Source: Monarcha castaneiventris obscurior
Lineage: Eukaryota > Chordata > Aves > Passeriformes > Monarchidae
Assembly: GCA_026261815.1 (NCBI GenBank)
Contig: JAMPIT010000481.1
Location: forward strand, 3,843,501 to 3,907,500
DNA: 64,000 bases
Reading direction: 5' to 3'
The notes beneath the pieces are model-generated. The model searched no databases and was not told the DNA's origin. It saw only the letters and a program-made list of their open reading frames with translations. Positions 49,850 through 60,800 of this stretch are shown here, piece after piece (positions within the stretch are counted from its first letter, which is position 1; every line of letters starts with the position of its first letter). The position numbers and the translations under genes are program-made.

Positions 49850-50720
49850 TGTAGGCAGCTCGCTGAGGTGACATTTTCGGGGCGGTGCTGGGCTCGCTGT
49901 GCCGGGGTCCGCGGGGTGCGGCTGCCGCCCGTCCCTGCCCGGGGCAGCGCTCCGCTCGCTGCTCATTGACCGCGGCAGCCGCTTCTCTGTGCCTCAGACA
50001 CACGGGGCAGGGCAGCAGGGACGCTGCGGGGCTGTTTGCCCTGCGGGGAGAGGCGAGGAGCCTGCCAGGGAGCGGGCAGGGAGGGCGGGCTGCCAGCGGG
50101 GCTGAGCATCCCCGGGCTGAGCATCCCCGGCCGGGCTGAGCATCCCCGTGCTGAGGACCCCCGTGCTGAGCATCCCCGTGCTGAGCATCCCCGGGCTGAG
50201 CATCCCCGGGCTGAGCATCCCCGGGCTGAGCATCCCCGGGCTGAGCACCCCCGGGCTGAGCATCCCCGGGCTGAGCATCCCGGCTGAGCATCCCCGGGCT
50301 GAGCATCCCCGTGCTGAGCACCCCCGTGCTGAGCATCCCCGTGCTGAGCATCCCCGGCGTGCTGAGCACCCCCGTGCTGAGCATCCCCGTGCTGAGCACC
50401 CCCGGGCTGAGCATCCCCGTGCTGAGCACCCCCGGGCTGAGCATCCCCGGCCTGAGCATCCCCGTGCTGAGCATCCCCGGCCTGAGCATCCCCGGGCTGA
50501 GCATCCCCGGCCGGGCCCAGCGGGACCGGGCCCCTCGGGGCTCCGCCTGACCCCGCCGCTTCGGGCCGCCGGGTTTTCACCTCCTGAAAGCCCCGCTTCA
50601 CACCCTCGGGGCCGCTGAACCGCGTCCGGAGCGGGGAGGAGGAGGAGGAAGCAGCCCTCGGGTCGCTCCGGGGCTGGGAGGCGCCGGGGATGCAGAAAAG
50701 GTTCGGCTGCAGCACAGTCT
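49850..50720. promoter_or_regulatory. CpG island, candidate promoter
   Basis: From 49,850 to 50,097 I count roughly two dozen CpGs in about 250 bases, with a GGGGCGG GC box at 49,879-49,885 and GTCCGCGG and GACCGCGG motifs. CpGs continue once per unit through the minisatellite and then densely to about 50,690 (CGCCGCTTCGGG, CCGCGTCCGG). This is the only strong CpG island in the window, and such islands usually mark vertebrate promoters. No TATA box or coding exon is recognised. A splice-donor-like GTGAGG at 50,723 could end a noncoding first exon on the plus strand. That is speculative. Confidence 0.6.
50098..50511. repeat. 15-bp GC-rich minisatellite, about 27 copies
   Basis: The unit is CTGAGCATCCCCGGG or CTGAGCATCCCCGTG, with CTGAGCACCCCC variants. 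CTGAG starts lie at 50,102, 50,117, 50,136 and then every 15 bases to 50,497. There are only three irregular steps: 19, 13 and 18 bases, at 50,117-50,136, 50,271-50,284 and 50,344-50,362. Because 15 is a multiple of three, frames stay open on both strands and encode pentapeptide runs such as AEHPR, LSIPG, GDAQP and MLSPG. These drive frames of 241 and 250 codons on the minus strand and 156 on the plus. I regard them as artefacts. The minus strand carries a GGGG run in every unit, so G-rich secondary structure is possible. Confidence 0.97.
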
Positions 50721-53700
50721 GGGTGAGGAGAGGAAGGACCTTGGCCTCAGAGCAAGTGCCTGGGGCTCAGCCCGTGAGCCCTTTTCACATTGTTTTTGCA
50801 CCTATCAAATTTACAGCGCTTTTGGCTGCGGAATTTGTTTGCAGAGATTGGTCTTTTCCCGAAGCAATGCTCGCTTCGACATCACACTCGCAGGTTGCCA
50901 AATAATCCTTACAAATTTTGGAGGTATAAAAAAAAGAGCAGCAACAAAGCCCCCAGCCCTCCGGCCTCAAAGCAGCACAAAATCTGGGCTGTGCGGTTGC
51001 TGTGAAACTTTCCTCCTCCCCCTCTGCCTACTCTGAAAAGAAGGGGAGAGAACATACGTGGTGACACGAAACACTTCAGAGAAAAGCAAACAAATATTGG
51101 CTTCTCTGGAGAATCAGAAACGTAATGATACTATAATGCTAGCAGTTTATTTTTCACTGCCTCGGGCTGCTTGGCAGAACGTCACAGTAAAATCATCTAG
51201 GCATGAGAGATTAGCTGATGTCTATTTAGCTCGAAGGCTCCATGCCCTTCTCTTGAGGGACTCTTACACCTGCTGAGGAATGCTGCTTCCCAATCGCCGC
51301 GGCACCGGCAGGGAACCCCACAGCCTTTGATCAGGTTCCCCAGCCAGCTCCAGGGGTGCAGGTTGGCTGCAGGAACAAGCCACGCACCAAACTCAGCTCC
51401 AGCTGCAAAGATCTGCATCTAAACCATCCGAGCAGCAAACAGAAACTCACGGCGGGGCAGCACACAAGGGTTTGAATGACATCACACACACACACGGGCT
51501 CATTGCATCCTTGGGCTCAGGAAAATGTTGTGGTGCAAATCCTGGGCTTGGCTGGAGACAGCGAAAATTCCCCCTCTGAGCTGGGGTTTCACTTCAGAGC
51601 AATTAAAGGCTGCAGTTTGGGTAGTGAATGCTTTACGGAACAGGTGGAATTGCTGTCAGAATGGCCACACCTCCTTGCACAGCCTGAAATAATTGTTTGA
51701 ATGCAGAACTTCTGTCCCCAGGTATGACCAGGCAGCACCGGCTTCCCCTAAAAACGATTTTTTTTTTGCCTCTCCTTAGCATGCAGGCAAATGTGAATTT
51801 AGTATTGGCGAAATGCATTAACACTAGGAGAACAAGGGAGACGATCAATCTCAATGGAGCTGTCAGTCAGGGCTCCTGTCCCACCCCCCAAAGTTTTCCT
51901 TAACTGTAAGAGCAGCAGGACTGCCTGCATCTGAAGTTCCCTCTGTGCTTATTTCAAGACCAAGCACTGGAATTTTATTAGCCTATACCAAGAACTGTTT
52001 CTGTAAACTTTTCCCCAAAAGAACATTGAAACCATTTGCATCAGTTTAATTAGCTGGCTACAGAAGAGCTTTTAAAAATCTACACTAAATTAAAAATTAA
52101 AAAAAGAAAAAAAAGAAGAAAACCCACTATAGAATCGACTCACTAAAACAGGATTACTTTCCCCCAGGCAAAGGAGCACTTGCACCCATTTTGGTGGCAC
52201 CATTTGCTCCTGCCATATCCTGGGATTTCAGTTTCCAAGGTCACTAACACACCCTGGCATGGCAGCACAAAGCCCACAGCTGGCAGGGCCACGTAGTTAA
52301 CTTCTCACATGGAAATCTGGAAGGAATCATGCCCTGCAAAAAATAAACACTATTTATATCAGCCATTATTTAGCAACAGAAAAAACACATTTCTAAAAGT
52401 GTCCAAGACTCATCAGGTCCCTGTTGCAAGTGGTGCTCAGGGCCTGCTGGAATCCACCCCATGACTGAGCCAAACATCGTCTGAAAAGCACAGTGAGATT
52501 AATATTTGTATAATATTTTTTTCACAGATTTTAAGATATTTTTGTTCTCGATAGGAGCTTCCAGGTGTATGAAATATCTGTACCAAACATGTTTCTCAGC
52601 AATGCTAATTGGCACAAATCCCTGCCTAACACATGGTCCATGCCGTGATGGGGGAGCCTCTGTACCACCCCACAGCCCTCCCGCTGCAGCCACAGCTGCC
52701 CCTGGCCCCAGCAGGCTGGAAACCATCCCAAACACAGCTTAGGCACCTGGAATTAATATTGCAACACATCCTCACGTAAACTGGGCTTGCACGCAGAAAT
52801 CAAGCGGAGAAGCCGGGGTTTTGCTCAGAGATGGAGTTGGGAGCACGGTTTGGTCTCAGCCCATCTGAGTCCCAGGGCTGCCTGCTCCTCTGCCCTCTCA
52901 TGGGTTACTGCACTCCCTGGATCCTGCTGCTTTCCTGACTTCTGATGCCTCCGGGGCATGAGCAGCGCTTTGCTCTTGCTTCACACAGCACCCAGCACAG
53001 CGGTATAAATAACCAAAGTGAATGAATCAGTGCCACAAACAGCCCTTGTCTCCAGGAATCTGCTGAATCAGCGAGGCTTCCCAGGGGAGGTGCGTTTTGT
53101 AAAGGCTCCAAAAAATGTGCAAAGGCTGAATAGGAGGATGCCCTCACAGATACTGCCACACAGATGTTCGGAGCTGTGCTACACAAGGACAGATCTGGAG
53201 AAGGAATATCCTCCTGCCCCGCTGGGCTGTCAGGAAAATGGGCACTCTGCCCACACCCTCAGAGCAGGGGCTGTGCAGACCCTCAAAAGCTGCCCTGGGA
53301 CCCCCCCAGCAGAGATGTGGCTGGCACCAGCCCAGCTGGTTTTGCTCTGCCAGCCTGAGGCTGTACCCAGCTGGGAGAGGCCTTAGCTGAGATGTGAAGA
53401 AAGGTTGGAATTTACTCCTCTGCCCCCCAGCAAAGATCTCTGCACGGCCCCTCTGCCAGGGCTCCTGCCAGAGGTGGGCAAACCCACAGACAGGGTTGGT
53501 GTGCACCGATCCCACTAAAGGAAATGGGAATTGAGAGCCAAACTCTGCTTGGGAAATCTTCTCCGGGTCATCTCCTACCTTGGTTCCAGGTCAAATGAAG
53601 GAAAAATAATAACCATTTAAAAGGAAATAAAAGGAAACAAGCAATTCCACTGAAATTGGCTCAAGTTTTCCTTCAGTATCTCCTTTCCCCACTGTTCCTT

Positions 53701-54099
53701 ATTTTGCCCTGAACACGGTCAAAGCTCTTCCCAAAGCCCAGCAGACTGTGCCATGGAAGTTTCCTCTGCAGGAATCTGGGGGCTGCCCTCCTTCAGCAGG
53801 TGCACATGGGGTTGGAGAAGCTCTGCTGTGCTCCAGCCTGCTCTGGCCATCCAGGGAAACTGAGGATCGGGCCCTGGACAGCTTTATTGCTGCCAGAAGA
53901 GAAGGGTTTAACACGGGTTGTCCTGGGAGACAAACAGCATTCCTAATGTATGCAAAAAAAAAAAAGAAAAAAAAAAGGAAAAAAAGCCTCGAGAGAGAAC
54001 AGAGCTCAGAGACAAGCTGATTTGTCACTCCCTGAAATGCAAGAGTTCTTTAGGACAGCATTCTTAAGCCGTAGCTTGTAAAAAGCTGTTTGTTTTGTA
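50721..54099. other. Noncoding DNA, no gene recognised
   Basis: Composition falls back to average after the CpG island. Frames of up to 123 codons (53,144-53,515, minus; 53,018-53,386, plus) overlap and have no domain. A (CA)n run of about six units lies near 51,484. A-rich low-complexity DNA occurs at 52,085-52,125 and at 53,954-53,987. No transposon is recognised. Confidence 0.5.
53954..53987 (+). repeat. A-rich simple repeat
   Basis: Runs of 7 to 12 A are separated by single or double G, over about 34 bases. It is low-complexity DNA without a recognisable retroposon upstream. Confidence 0.9.
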
Positions 54100-54460
54100 C
54101 TGACCTTCCCCTTTTATGTAACATGAGAGGCATGCTTCAGCGAGCCCTGAATGCAGCTAACATATGTCGTCAGCTGTGCAGTGCTGCCCCTCCGATTAAA
54201 ATGGATTTTGGGAGCATATGTGGGAATGGGCTCGCCACAGACACTCAAGGGAAATGAAGGAATACAGGGCAATTAGCAAGAGCAATCCCCAGACCTCTCC
54301 ACTAAGCCTCCGTAGGAAGTACAAAGACTTATCTCGTGGGCATGGAAACAATTAAGGTCAACAAGTAATCGTGGAAAAGGAAACTTTAAAAACAAGGACA
54401 TGGTAAATGACCTAGTAAACACCCCTTTTGCCCCCCTCACAGAGCTAGGACGCATTTCAT
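54100..54460. promoter_or_regulatory. Candidate conserved noncoding element
   Basis: Contains three E-boxes in close order: CATATG at 54,161-54,166, CAGCTG at 54,171-54,176 and CATATG again at 54,215-54,220. It also has homeodomain-like CGATTAAAATGG, GGGCAATTAGCAAG and GAAACAATTAAGG. It is free of simple repeats and recognised transposons over about 360 bases. E-box plus homeodomain clusters are common in tissue-specific enhancers. Conservation has not been shown. Confidence 0.38.
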
Positions 54461-55669
54461 CTGGGGTTCATATGCACAATCTAGCTGGCTTTTGCCTCCC
54501 CAGCCCCCATCACATAATGACTTCCCTTTGCAATTTCCTGGAGGAAGTTGCTGGAGCGATCTTTTAGTGATAAAAATAAGCCATAGTGATTCTTAATTTT
54601 CAGTCAAAGAATTCTCCTAATCTCCTAATTAGGGAGCGCATGGCAGCAGTGTCCCTTAGAAAGCATCAATGGGACAAGCAGCCCCTGCAGAAGAATGCAG
54701 TTGTTCTGGAAGAGAGAAATACCCTCTGGATCCTTTGGCCACATGGATAATACCCTGTGCCTGATTCCTTCTCAGAGGTATGCTCAAAGAAGGACTCTTT
54801 TTGACGAGAGAGACTCTTCACAATTATTTTCTTTTTATACAGGTCATTAGCGTTGGAGAGGAGACATTTTTGCATCCTTTCTCCCAATTTTAGAAGCACT
54901 GATTGAATCCTGAAGCCTCAGCAGTAATTGGTAACCCAGGCTCTGTCACTCATTTTCTCACTTCCCTCTCGAGCGGGCGGGACAGAATTTCTGAGGTTAT
55001 GATGACACCGGGGAGTTCTCCAGGGTTTTGTGTATTTGTTTTTATCAGTCCTACTTAACATATGGTATTTACGTGTCCTCTTCACGAACGCTTGAGAGGT
55101 GACCTGGAACAGCACTCGAGTGACTGCTGCCAGCTTGGAGCTCCTGACTTACATACAGAACAAGCAGCATTATGTCGATCTAAAATAGGGTTCTCCACCC
55201 AGTCAGCAGTAATTTGATGTGGGAGCCCCTCAGCATGGCCAGGGAAGGGAAGAAAGAGGTTTCTGGTGTGTGTAGGCTGCCAGTGGCCCCCACAATAAGG
55301 CATGTGTAGTGACACACTGAACCTGAGTTCAAGTGCACGTGGTAACAGCAGACCCTGTGCCTACAGCAAAGCAAATACTGATTTCTCTGTTTCTTCTCTG
55401 TATTTATGCTCAGGCCAGACCAGGAGGGTGGTTTGAGTCTTTGTAGCCAATGAACAAATACAAGTCATGACCCAGCTGGACCCTGGGTCTCTGTCTGGCA
55501 ACAAGCCATGCTTATTCGTGCCTTTCTTCCTTTCATCCTCACGATTTACCCCAACAGTCAATACAGCAGTTTGAGCTGTGGGAAAAATATGGATAATATT
55601 AAACAACTGTAATAGCTTGGCAACACGACACAAAAACCCCTTTAAGCCCAGATTTGCAGGACTTGACTG
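54461..55669. other. Noncoding DNA, no gene recognised
   Basis: Frames are under 95 codons, with no domains. Part of this stretch (about 54,540-54,640, TAGTGATAAAAATAAGCCATAGTG-like and CTCCTAATTAGGG) shares the motif texture of the preceding block and could extend it. No mobile element is recognised. Confidence 0.5.
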
Positions 55670-56100
55670 CTGTTAGTGCATCACCCGAATGAAAGGATGT
55701 GGTTAAGAATCGGTAGGAAACTGGTTTTGTGCAAGTATCTTCTGCTCTTTGTTTGCCTGCTTACCACATCATAATCTCATCCTAAAAATGCGTCCATTCA
55801 ATGTCACAAATATATCTGAAGTCCTTGTCACTTGTTTCTACTGCAGGGTACTCACAAGATGCTTTTAGAGGAAGTACTCAAGCAGTGCATGGCCGGAGGC
55901 TAAATCTGGCATACAGTGACTGTAACAAACCATGACATCTGTCACAGCTCCTCTTGGATAGACCTATAATGATTGCTCTGGCCAGAGAAGAAGACATCTG
56001 AAATCAGTAACTGAATAATGCTAATGATACTTCATAAACATCACAGTTCAGCTATAATGATGCATTTCTCTGAAGAAAGATGCTGAGAGCTGAGAGGGGT
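55670..56100. promoter_or_regulatory. Candidate conserved noncoding element
   Basis: Repeat-free, AT-balanced sequence with ATAATGATTGCTC, AATAATGCTAATGATAC and GCTATAATGATGCATT homeodomain-like motifs, plus GGATGTGGTTAAG (RUNX-like TGTGGTT). Several ATGCAAAT-like half sites are also present. It lies immediately upstream of an ancient SINE relic. It reads like a vertebrate enhancer, but this is a motif-texture argument only. Confidence 0.35.
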
Positions 56101-56379
56101 CTGACTGGCAGATATTTACCCCCCCGTCCATTTTTCTGTCCATTAACATCCTTGTGAAGTGCTGCAGGCAGGGAGCTCTCATTTTATGCATCCCAAACTG
56201 CAGCAGAGACCGCAGCACCTAGAAGAGGGAATACATGTGTCAAACATGTCAATAGAGATGATTTCATTTCATCCATGTATTTCTGGCATCAGTCTGGATC
56301 TATTAAATAACAGCACACGGGAATCATCTGGTTGCATATGCAGCACCACTTTAACCTCAGCAGCGACAATTCTTGTTAT

Positions 56380-56440
56380 TTTAAGTCTGTAAGTTCTCTG
56401 GGGCAAGGAATGTGCCTTCCTCCCCACCAGGATTAGCAAT
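56380..56440 (+). mobile_element. Ancient amniote repeat fragment (GTAAGCTCT...GGGGCAAGG type)
   Basis: The text CTGTAAGTTCTCTGGGGCAA followed by GGAATGTGCCTTCCTCC is close to the ATTGTAAGCTCTTTGGGGCAGGGACTGTCTT signature. That signature occurs at the 3' part of old amniote interspersed repeats. Only about 60 bases are recognisable and the family name is uncertain. Confidence 0.5.
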
Positions 56441-56539
56441 TAGCTGTGTTTTTGTGACGCTGCAGATCACAGCAGAGCAAATCAGGTGTGCCAGGTGTGC
56501 AGCTCCCCAGACGGGTCAGGCCATGCACCAGCGAGTTAA

Positions 56540-56712
56540 CAGCCTAAACAGGCAAGACAGACAACAGAAATATCATCCTGTACTCAGAGCTGATGTGCTC
56601 CGAGGTGACACATCTTGCCCAGGGTCACAGAGAGGGCTGTGTCAGAATGCAAAGCCCCATCTCCCTAATCCCAGTCCAGAGTCTCCGTTAGAAATTGCTC
56701 CTTAACCACTGT
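56540..56712 (-). mobile_element. MIR/CORE-SINE-type relic
   Basis: The order AGAAATATCATCCTGTACTC, GAGGTGACACATCTTGCCCA, GGGTCACAGAGAGGGCTGTG, AATGCAAAGCCCCATCT, TCCCAGTCCAGAGTC and CTCCTTAACCACTGTTCT follows the reverse strand of MIR/CORE-SINE elements. That consensus reads TTATCCCCATTTTACAG, GTGACTTGCCCAAGGTCAC, AGAGCTGGGATT and CCTAACCACTG. CORE-SINEs are tRNA-derived SINEs that spread early in amniote history and survive in birds as scattered relics. The copy is diverged and lacks an intact pol III promoter. Confidence 0.75.
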
Positions 56713-56715
56713 TCT

Positions 56716-59700
56716 GAATATACTTGCAGTATTTTACACATGGCTTAGCCTAATACTGCTGTATCACAGCTGTCTCCAGCTGTTTAAGAAGCAAATGTTT
56801 GTACCATAAATTATGATTTTTGACCATGTGGCTGTTAACAGTTCCTACTCATTCCCAGTAACTGTTCCCCATTAGCCACAGCCGAACCTCAGAACTGGCC
56901 GATGACTGACAATTGTTACACAGGGCAGCATCCCCGTGTCAACATATTCACAACACCTGTCATCACTTCTTGTCAGTAATCTTGATCTAGTTATGATTTA
57001 ATTTATGCCTTGTGTGTCATAAGCCAGCACTTAATTTTTTTTCAAAGCAATCAAGTGAACTCTTTTGTTGAGCAGCTTCATTTCTTTGACAGATGCTGAA
57101 ATAAGATTTTTTTTTTGTGAGCAGCTCATATCGTTCTGGCAAATAAGCAGTGCACCAGTGTTACCAGCTCCCAGTGCTGGGGACTCTCAGTGTAATAGGA
57201 GCAGTGATACAGAATTCCCTACAGGAAGGAAAGGAAGCCTGGCAGCACACAGAATTCACACTAACATTAAGCTAATGACAGAGAATTTGTGACAACACGA
57301 GACTGGATTTTGAACTGTTGCTGAGCACGCCAAGCTTTGCTTTAATTTAAGCACATTCTTAATGCGAAATTTGCTCGTGTGCTTTGGGCAAGATTGTCAC
57401 CACACGTTGTCTTCCTGCAGTGACAGTCACCAACACACCAAAGTGTGCCCCAGAACACAGGTACAGAGCTCACCTCCTCCCTGTCAGCATCACGACAAGG
57501 GAAGCGTGATTTGCTTCCCAAATGGAAAGGTCACCATAAAATTAAGAGCTGGGATGGTGTGATTAAAAAAAAAAAAGTCATTTTGTTGGAAATTAGTATT
57601 GACTGCTCTTTTGTCTGCAAGGCATCGCTGACAAGGATGTATCTCAACACCTAAAAAATTCCAAGTTTTAAACACCTGACTGGAAAGAAAGTAAAGGACC
57701 CTCACATAACTTAGTTTTACTTGCTGTAGAAACTAATCACAAGAGTCACATCTCAATAATATTCTTTCACTTCATACAGCACAATCAAGAGCTTCTAACC
57801 GAGCAGGAAAACAGTGTCCAAAGTTTCCAAGCAGAGAAAACACCCAATCAATGAAACAAGAGTGAGGAAAGCATACATTTTAAAGAAAAAAGAGCAAAAT
57901 CAGAGATTGTAAAAAGCCACCTGAGCTGCCCCTTTTCACAGAGGAAAACAGCAGCACTTGGCAGGCAGGATTCTCCCTGAATTGCCATGAGCTTCCCAGA
58001 AGGAACCACATGACCTCCAGATGTTTCTTCCAGCTTCACATGGTTTTTGATTCCGAGGTCTTTGAGAGTGACATCACTAGGAGTTCAGCTTGTTTCCTCA
58101 GCTCTCATCGGCCCATTCCATCAGGTCCTGTGGACTTGGGCATGCACAGTTTGGTTAAATATTCCCTAAACTGATCCACCTCCATCAAGGGAAAACCTTC
58201 CTTGCCCAGGATTCCTCCTTCTCAGCAGCCGTTCTCCCGTGGTGTTAGCACTGCAGAGCTGTATTCCATTCCAGCACCACTCTGTGAAAAATTATATTTG
58301 TTTTAAAACTTTATATTTATATTTAAATATTTATATGCTTATATTTAAAACAAGCAAAGATTTGGATTTCTGTAATGGCTGACCAGTAAATAGATGTATT
58401 TAAAACACAAGAATGAATTGAGAAGTAAAGGAAAAGACTGTTTTTCTGTGTTTTAATTTACTCTAGTAAGATTTAGGAATAAAAAAAGTGAACTAGGATT
58501 TTATTTGTGATTTGACATCCATCAAATGATTTCAAGCACCAATGATAAATTTGAGCACAGCTAAAGGCATACAGAAATATTTGTAGCCAGAACTTGTCCT
58601 TGTTGAACATAACCCAGCAAAGCCAATGATTACATACATCAGCACACGCTTGCACACACATATACACTGTGACCAAATTTATCCCTTTTGCTAAACTACT
58701 TCCTTGCAGGGTGAAAGGTCAGACTAATCAGACAGAAATTAACTGCAGATGGAAAAAAAAAAAAACTTTAGCAAGAAAATGCTTAAAATAATTGCATTGC
58801 TTTTTTTAACCACGGTACTGCTCCCCTCCAAGCTGAGCACTTGGCATGTGTGCAAAGGCTGCAGAGAGAGCAGAAAGGGAGAATTAGAGAGGAAACATTC
58901 ACTCAATCAATCCAAATCCGTATCTGTACAAACATGGAGACAGCGAATACTCTGAGGTTTAGGAAATACTCATGGCTGGGTAGCCATGTTAGCCCTTCAC
59001 ACATGAACAGAAAGCAACAGGCTGCTGCTTTTTGTGCCCAAATAAATGAGAGGTTTTAAGTAAAACAATTTCCAGCACCACCCACTCGAGCAGCAATATT
59101 GTCATGGTTTCATTTTACCACTCCGAATGGCAGTGCAAGTTTTTGCCTGTTTGGAAATGTAATGTTGAAGCAACTTGTTTTAATTTAAGCAAGCAGAAGT
59201 TGCCAACCAGCTTTGCTTCCCAGCCAAGAGGAATTTATCTTACACATTTATTAAGTCATCATCTAGTTAATTACGATCATTTTGTAAATAGTGGAGCAGA
59301 ATGAAGACAGCCATCCAGCACTGTTAAGCTAAAACTGATAAGAGACAAATGGGCCAGGCCTCAAAGCAGTGCAGAGTCACTGTCACTCCAATGGTATCAG
59401 TGGAAATACCCAAATTTACATCAGCTAAAGAACAGCCCACCTACATTTCCCCTGTTATAAATATCAGGAGGGTTTTCTCCAGCCAGCACTGTCTCAGCAA
59501 AACTCCAAACTGGTGTTTTCACTTAGAGGAGCTGCTCTTGGGGGTGTTTTCCTGTCCATGGTTGTTTGGGTAGAGAAGGGGAAATAAATTACAGGGTAAA
59601 TAAAGCGCCAGGCACAGAACTTCATTCACAGAGATCAAGTGTAAAAAGAAAGCTTTGTAAACTAAAACTTTTGTTATGCTTGGGTGAAACCCTCCCTACT

Positions 59701-59999
59701 CAAAGCTTTTAATCTTAAAATTGTTCATTTGGTTGTTTGGTTGGGGATTTTTTAAACAGACTGATAAGGAAAAGCATTTTTCTTTGGAGGATGAGATCTG
59801 ATTTTATTGACTAGATAATAACCTAGTTCTTATTCTTCACATGACACTGCAATCCTACTGAATCGATGAATTTAAGGAGTTATTGACTCCAGGTTCTAAG
59901 AGAAGAAAGAGGCAAAATCTGCTCTTAAATGTAACTGTAAAGAAAGTTCCTCCAAACTTTCAGCGAAGCAAAATCCCTGACAGAGCAGATTTTGGCGCC
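56716..59999. other. Noncoding DNA, no gene recognised
   Basis: AT-rich stretches include a poly-A run near 57,564, an AT-only region at 58,285-58,350 with the palindrome ATATTTAAATAT, and a poly-A run near 58,752. Frames are under 80 codons. No transposon or RNA gene is recognised. Confidence 0.5.
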
Positions 60000-60340
60000 C
60001 CGTCAATTTTCTGAAGGCTACTTTACATATAAAAAGTTACACTGGATTAACAAAATTATGTGGTTTTAAAATAGATAATTAAAGCAATACAGCTTTATGT
60101 GAAAATACCCTTGAAATAAACTTAACCTAGTTTATAGGAGTTTAGCTGCACTGGTTAATTTACAGCACAGCTGTAAATTGCAGCGAAAATGGTTGGCAGC
60201 AGCAGCCTACAACATACTTACTTATATCAGCACAATGGTTTACATGAGCTGAGTTTAAAGAGAGTCTTAAACCACATCAATATCCATGCTGAGTCAAGCT
60301 CTTGCGTCCTCCTCTTCTTGTTTTGTTAGTTTTCCTAGCC
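60000..60340. promoter_or_regulatory. Candidate conserved noncoding element
   Basis: Contains GATAATTAAAGC, GGTTAATTTACAG, the palindrome at 60,157-60,179 and CCACATCAATATCCATGC, in repeat-free DNA. It has the look of a homeodomain-rich enhancer. Conservation is untested. Confidence 0.3.
60157..60179. repeat. Perfect inverted repeat with CAGCTG-like centre
   Basis: AATTTACAGC, a 3-nt spacer (ACA), then GCTGTAAATT: 10-bp perfect arms over 23 bases. The size and symmetry would suit either a DNA hairpin or a site for a dimeric transcription factor. Chance cannot be excluded in AT-rich sequence. Confidence 0.8.
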
Positions 60341-60754
60341 CAGTTGTAAAAACATCAAGTATAATTCAATAAATAAAGGTATATCATAACGAGGCAAAGC
60401 TAGGACACCTGGACACTGGCTGAAATTAATAAATGAATAAAGTCTGCTCTGACATTCAAATCCAAATCTTTGGCTGCCTGTGTGAACTGAATGAGGAGCT
60501 ACAGCTCCATTGTGCTTCTTTCAGATAAAACTCAGTGAATTAAAGGGGTCTGAGCAAGGCTCAGTCTGGGCCGTGGGTTTATTCTCATGCCACGTACTAC
60601 AAATGTGCTGTAGGTGTAGAAATGCCTCATTCCAGTGCCAGTTATTTTCTCTGCCAAGAGCCTTCTCACCGGAGCTGAGTGTGGTGAGGACAGGACCACG
60701 GGGCCATGTCCCACATCTCCTGCCCCACAGACTCCAGGGGCACAGCAAGCTGCA
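60341..60754. other. Noncoding DNA
   Basis: A 109-codon plus frame (60,510-60,839) and competing minus frames overlap here with no domain. No element is recognised up to the MITE-like fragment. Confidence 0.5.
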
Positions 60755-60800
60755 TATCAGCACAACACTTAAGCAGGTGCTTAACTTTAATTACCTGCTT
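60755..60800 (+). repeat. MITE-like repeat fragment (CACTTAAGCA...GCTTAACTTTAA)
   Basis: ATCAGCACAACACTTAAGCA followed by GGTGCTTAACTTTAATTACC closely follows the arm of a sauropsid palindromic repeat, which reads CCAGCAAAGCACTTAAGCATGTGCTTAACTTTAAGCATG. The second arm is absent. It probably belongs to the same family as the fragment at 31,384-31,425. Confidence 0.7.

Noticed and set aside
49779..50715. Overlapping minus-strand frames of 241 and 250 codons and plus-strand frames of up to 156 codons
   Set aside because: They are produced by the 15-bp minisatellite, which keeps frames open on both strands. The peptides are simple pentamer runs and the non-repeat ends show no domain.
58285..58350. 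AT-only region as a replication origin or matrix attachment site
   Set aside because: Base composition alone is not enough, and no specific motif set supports either role.
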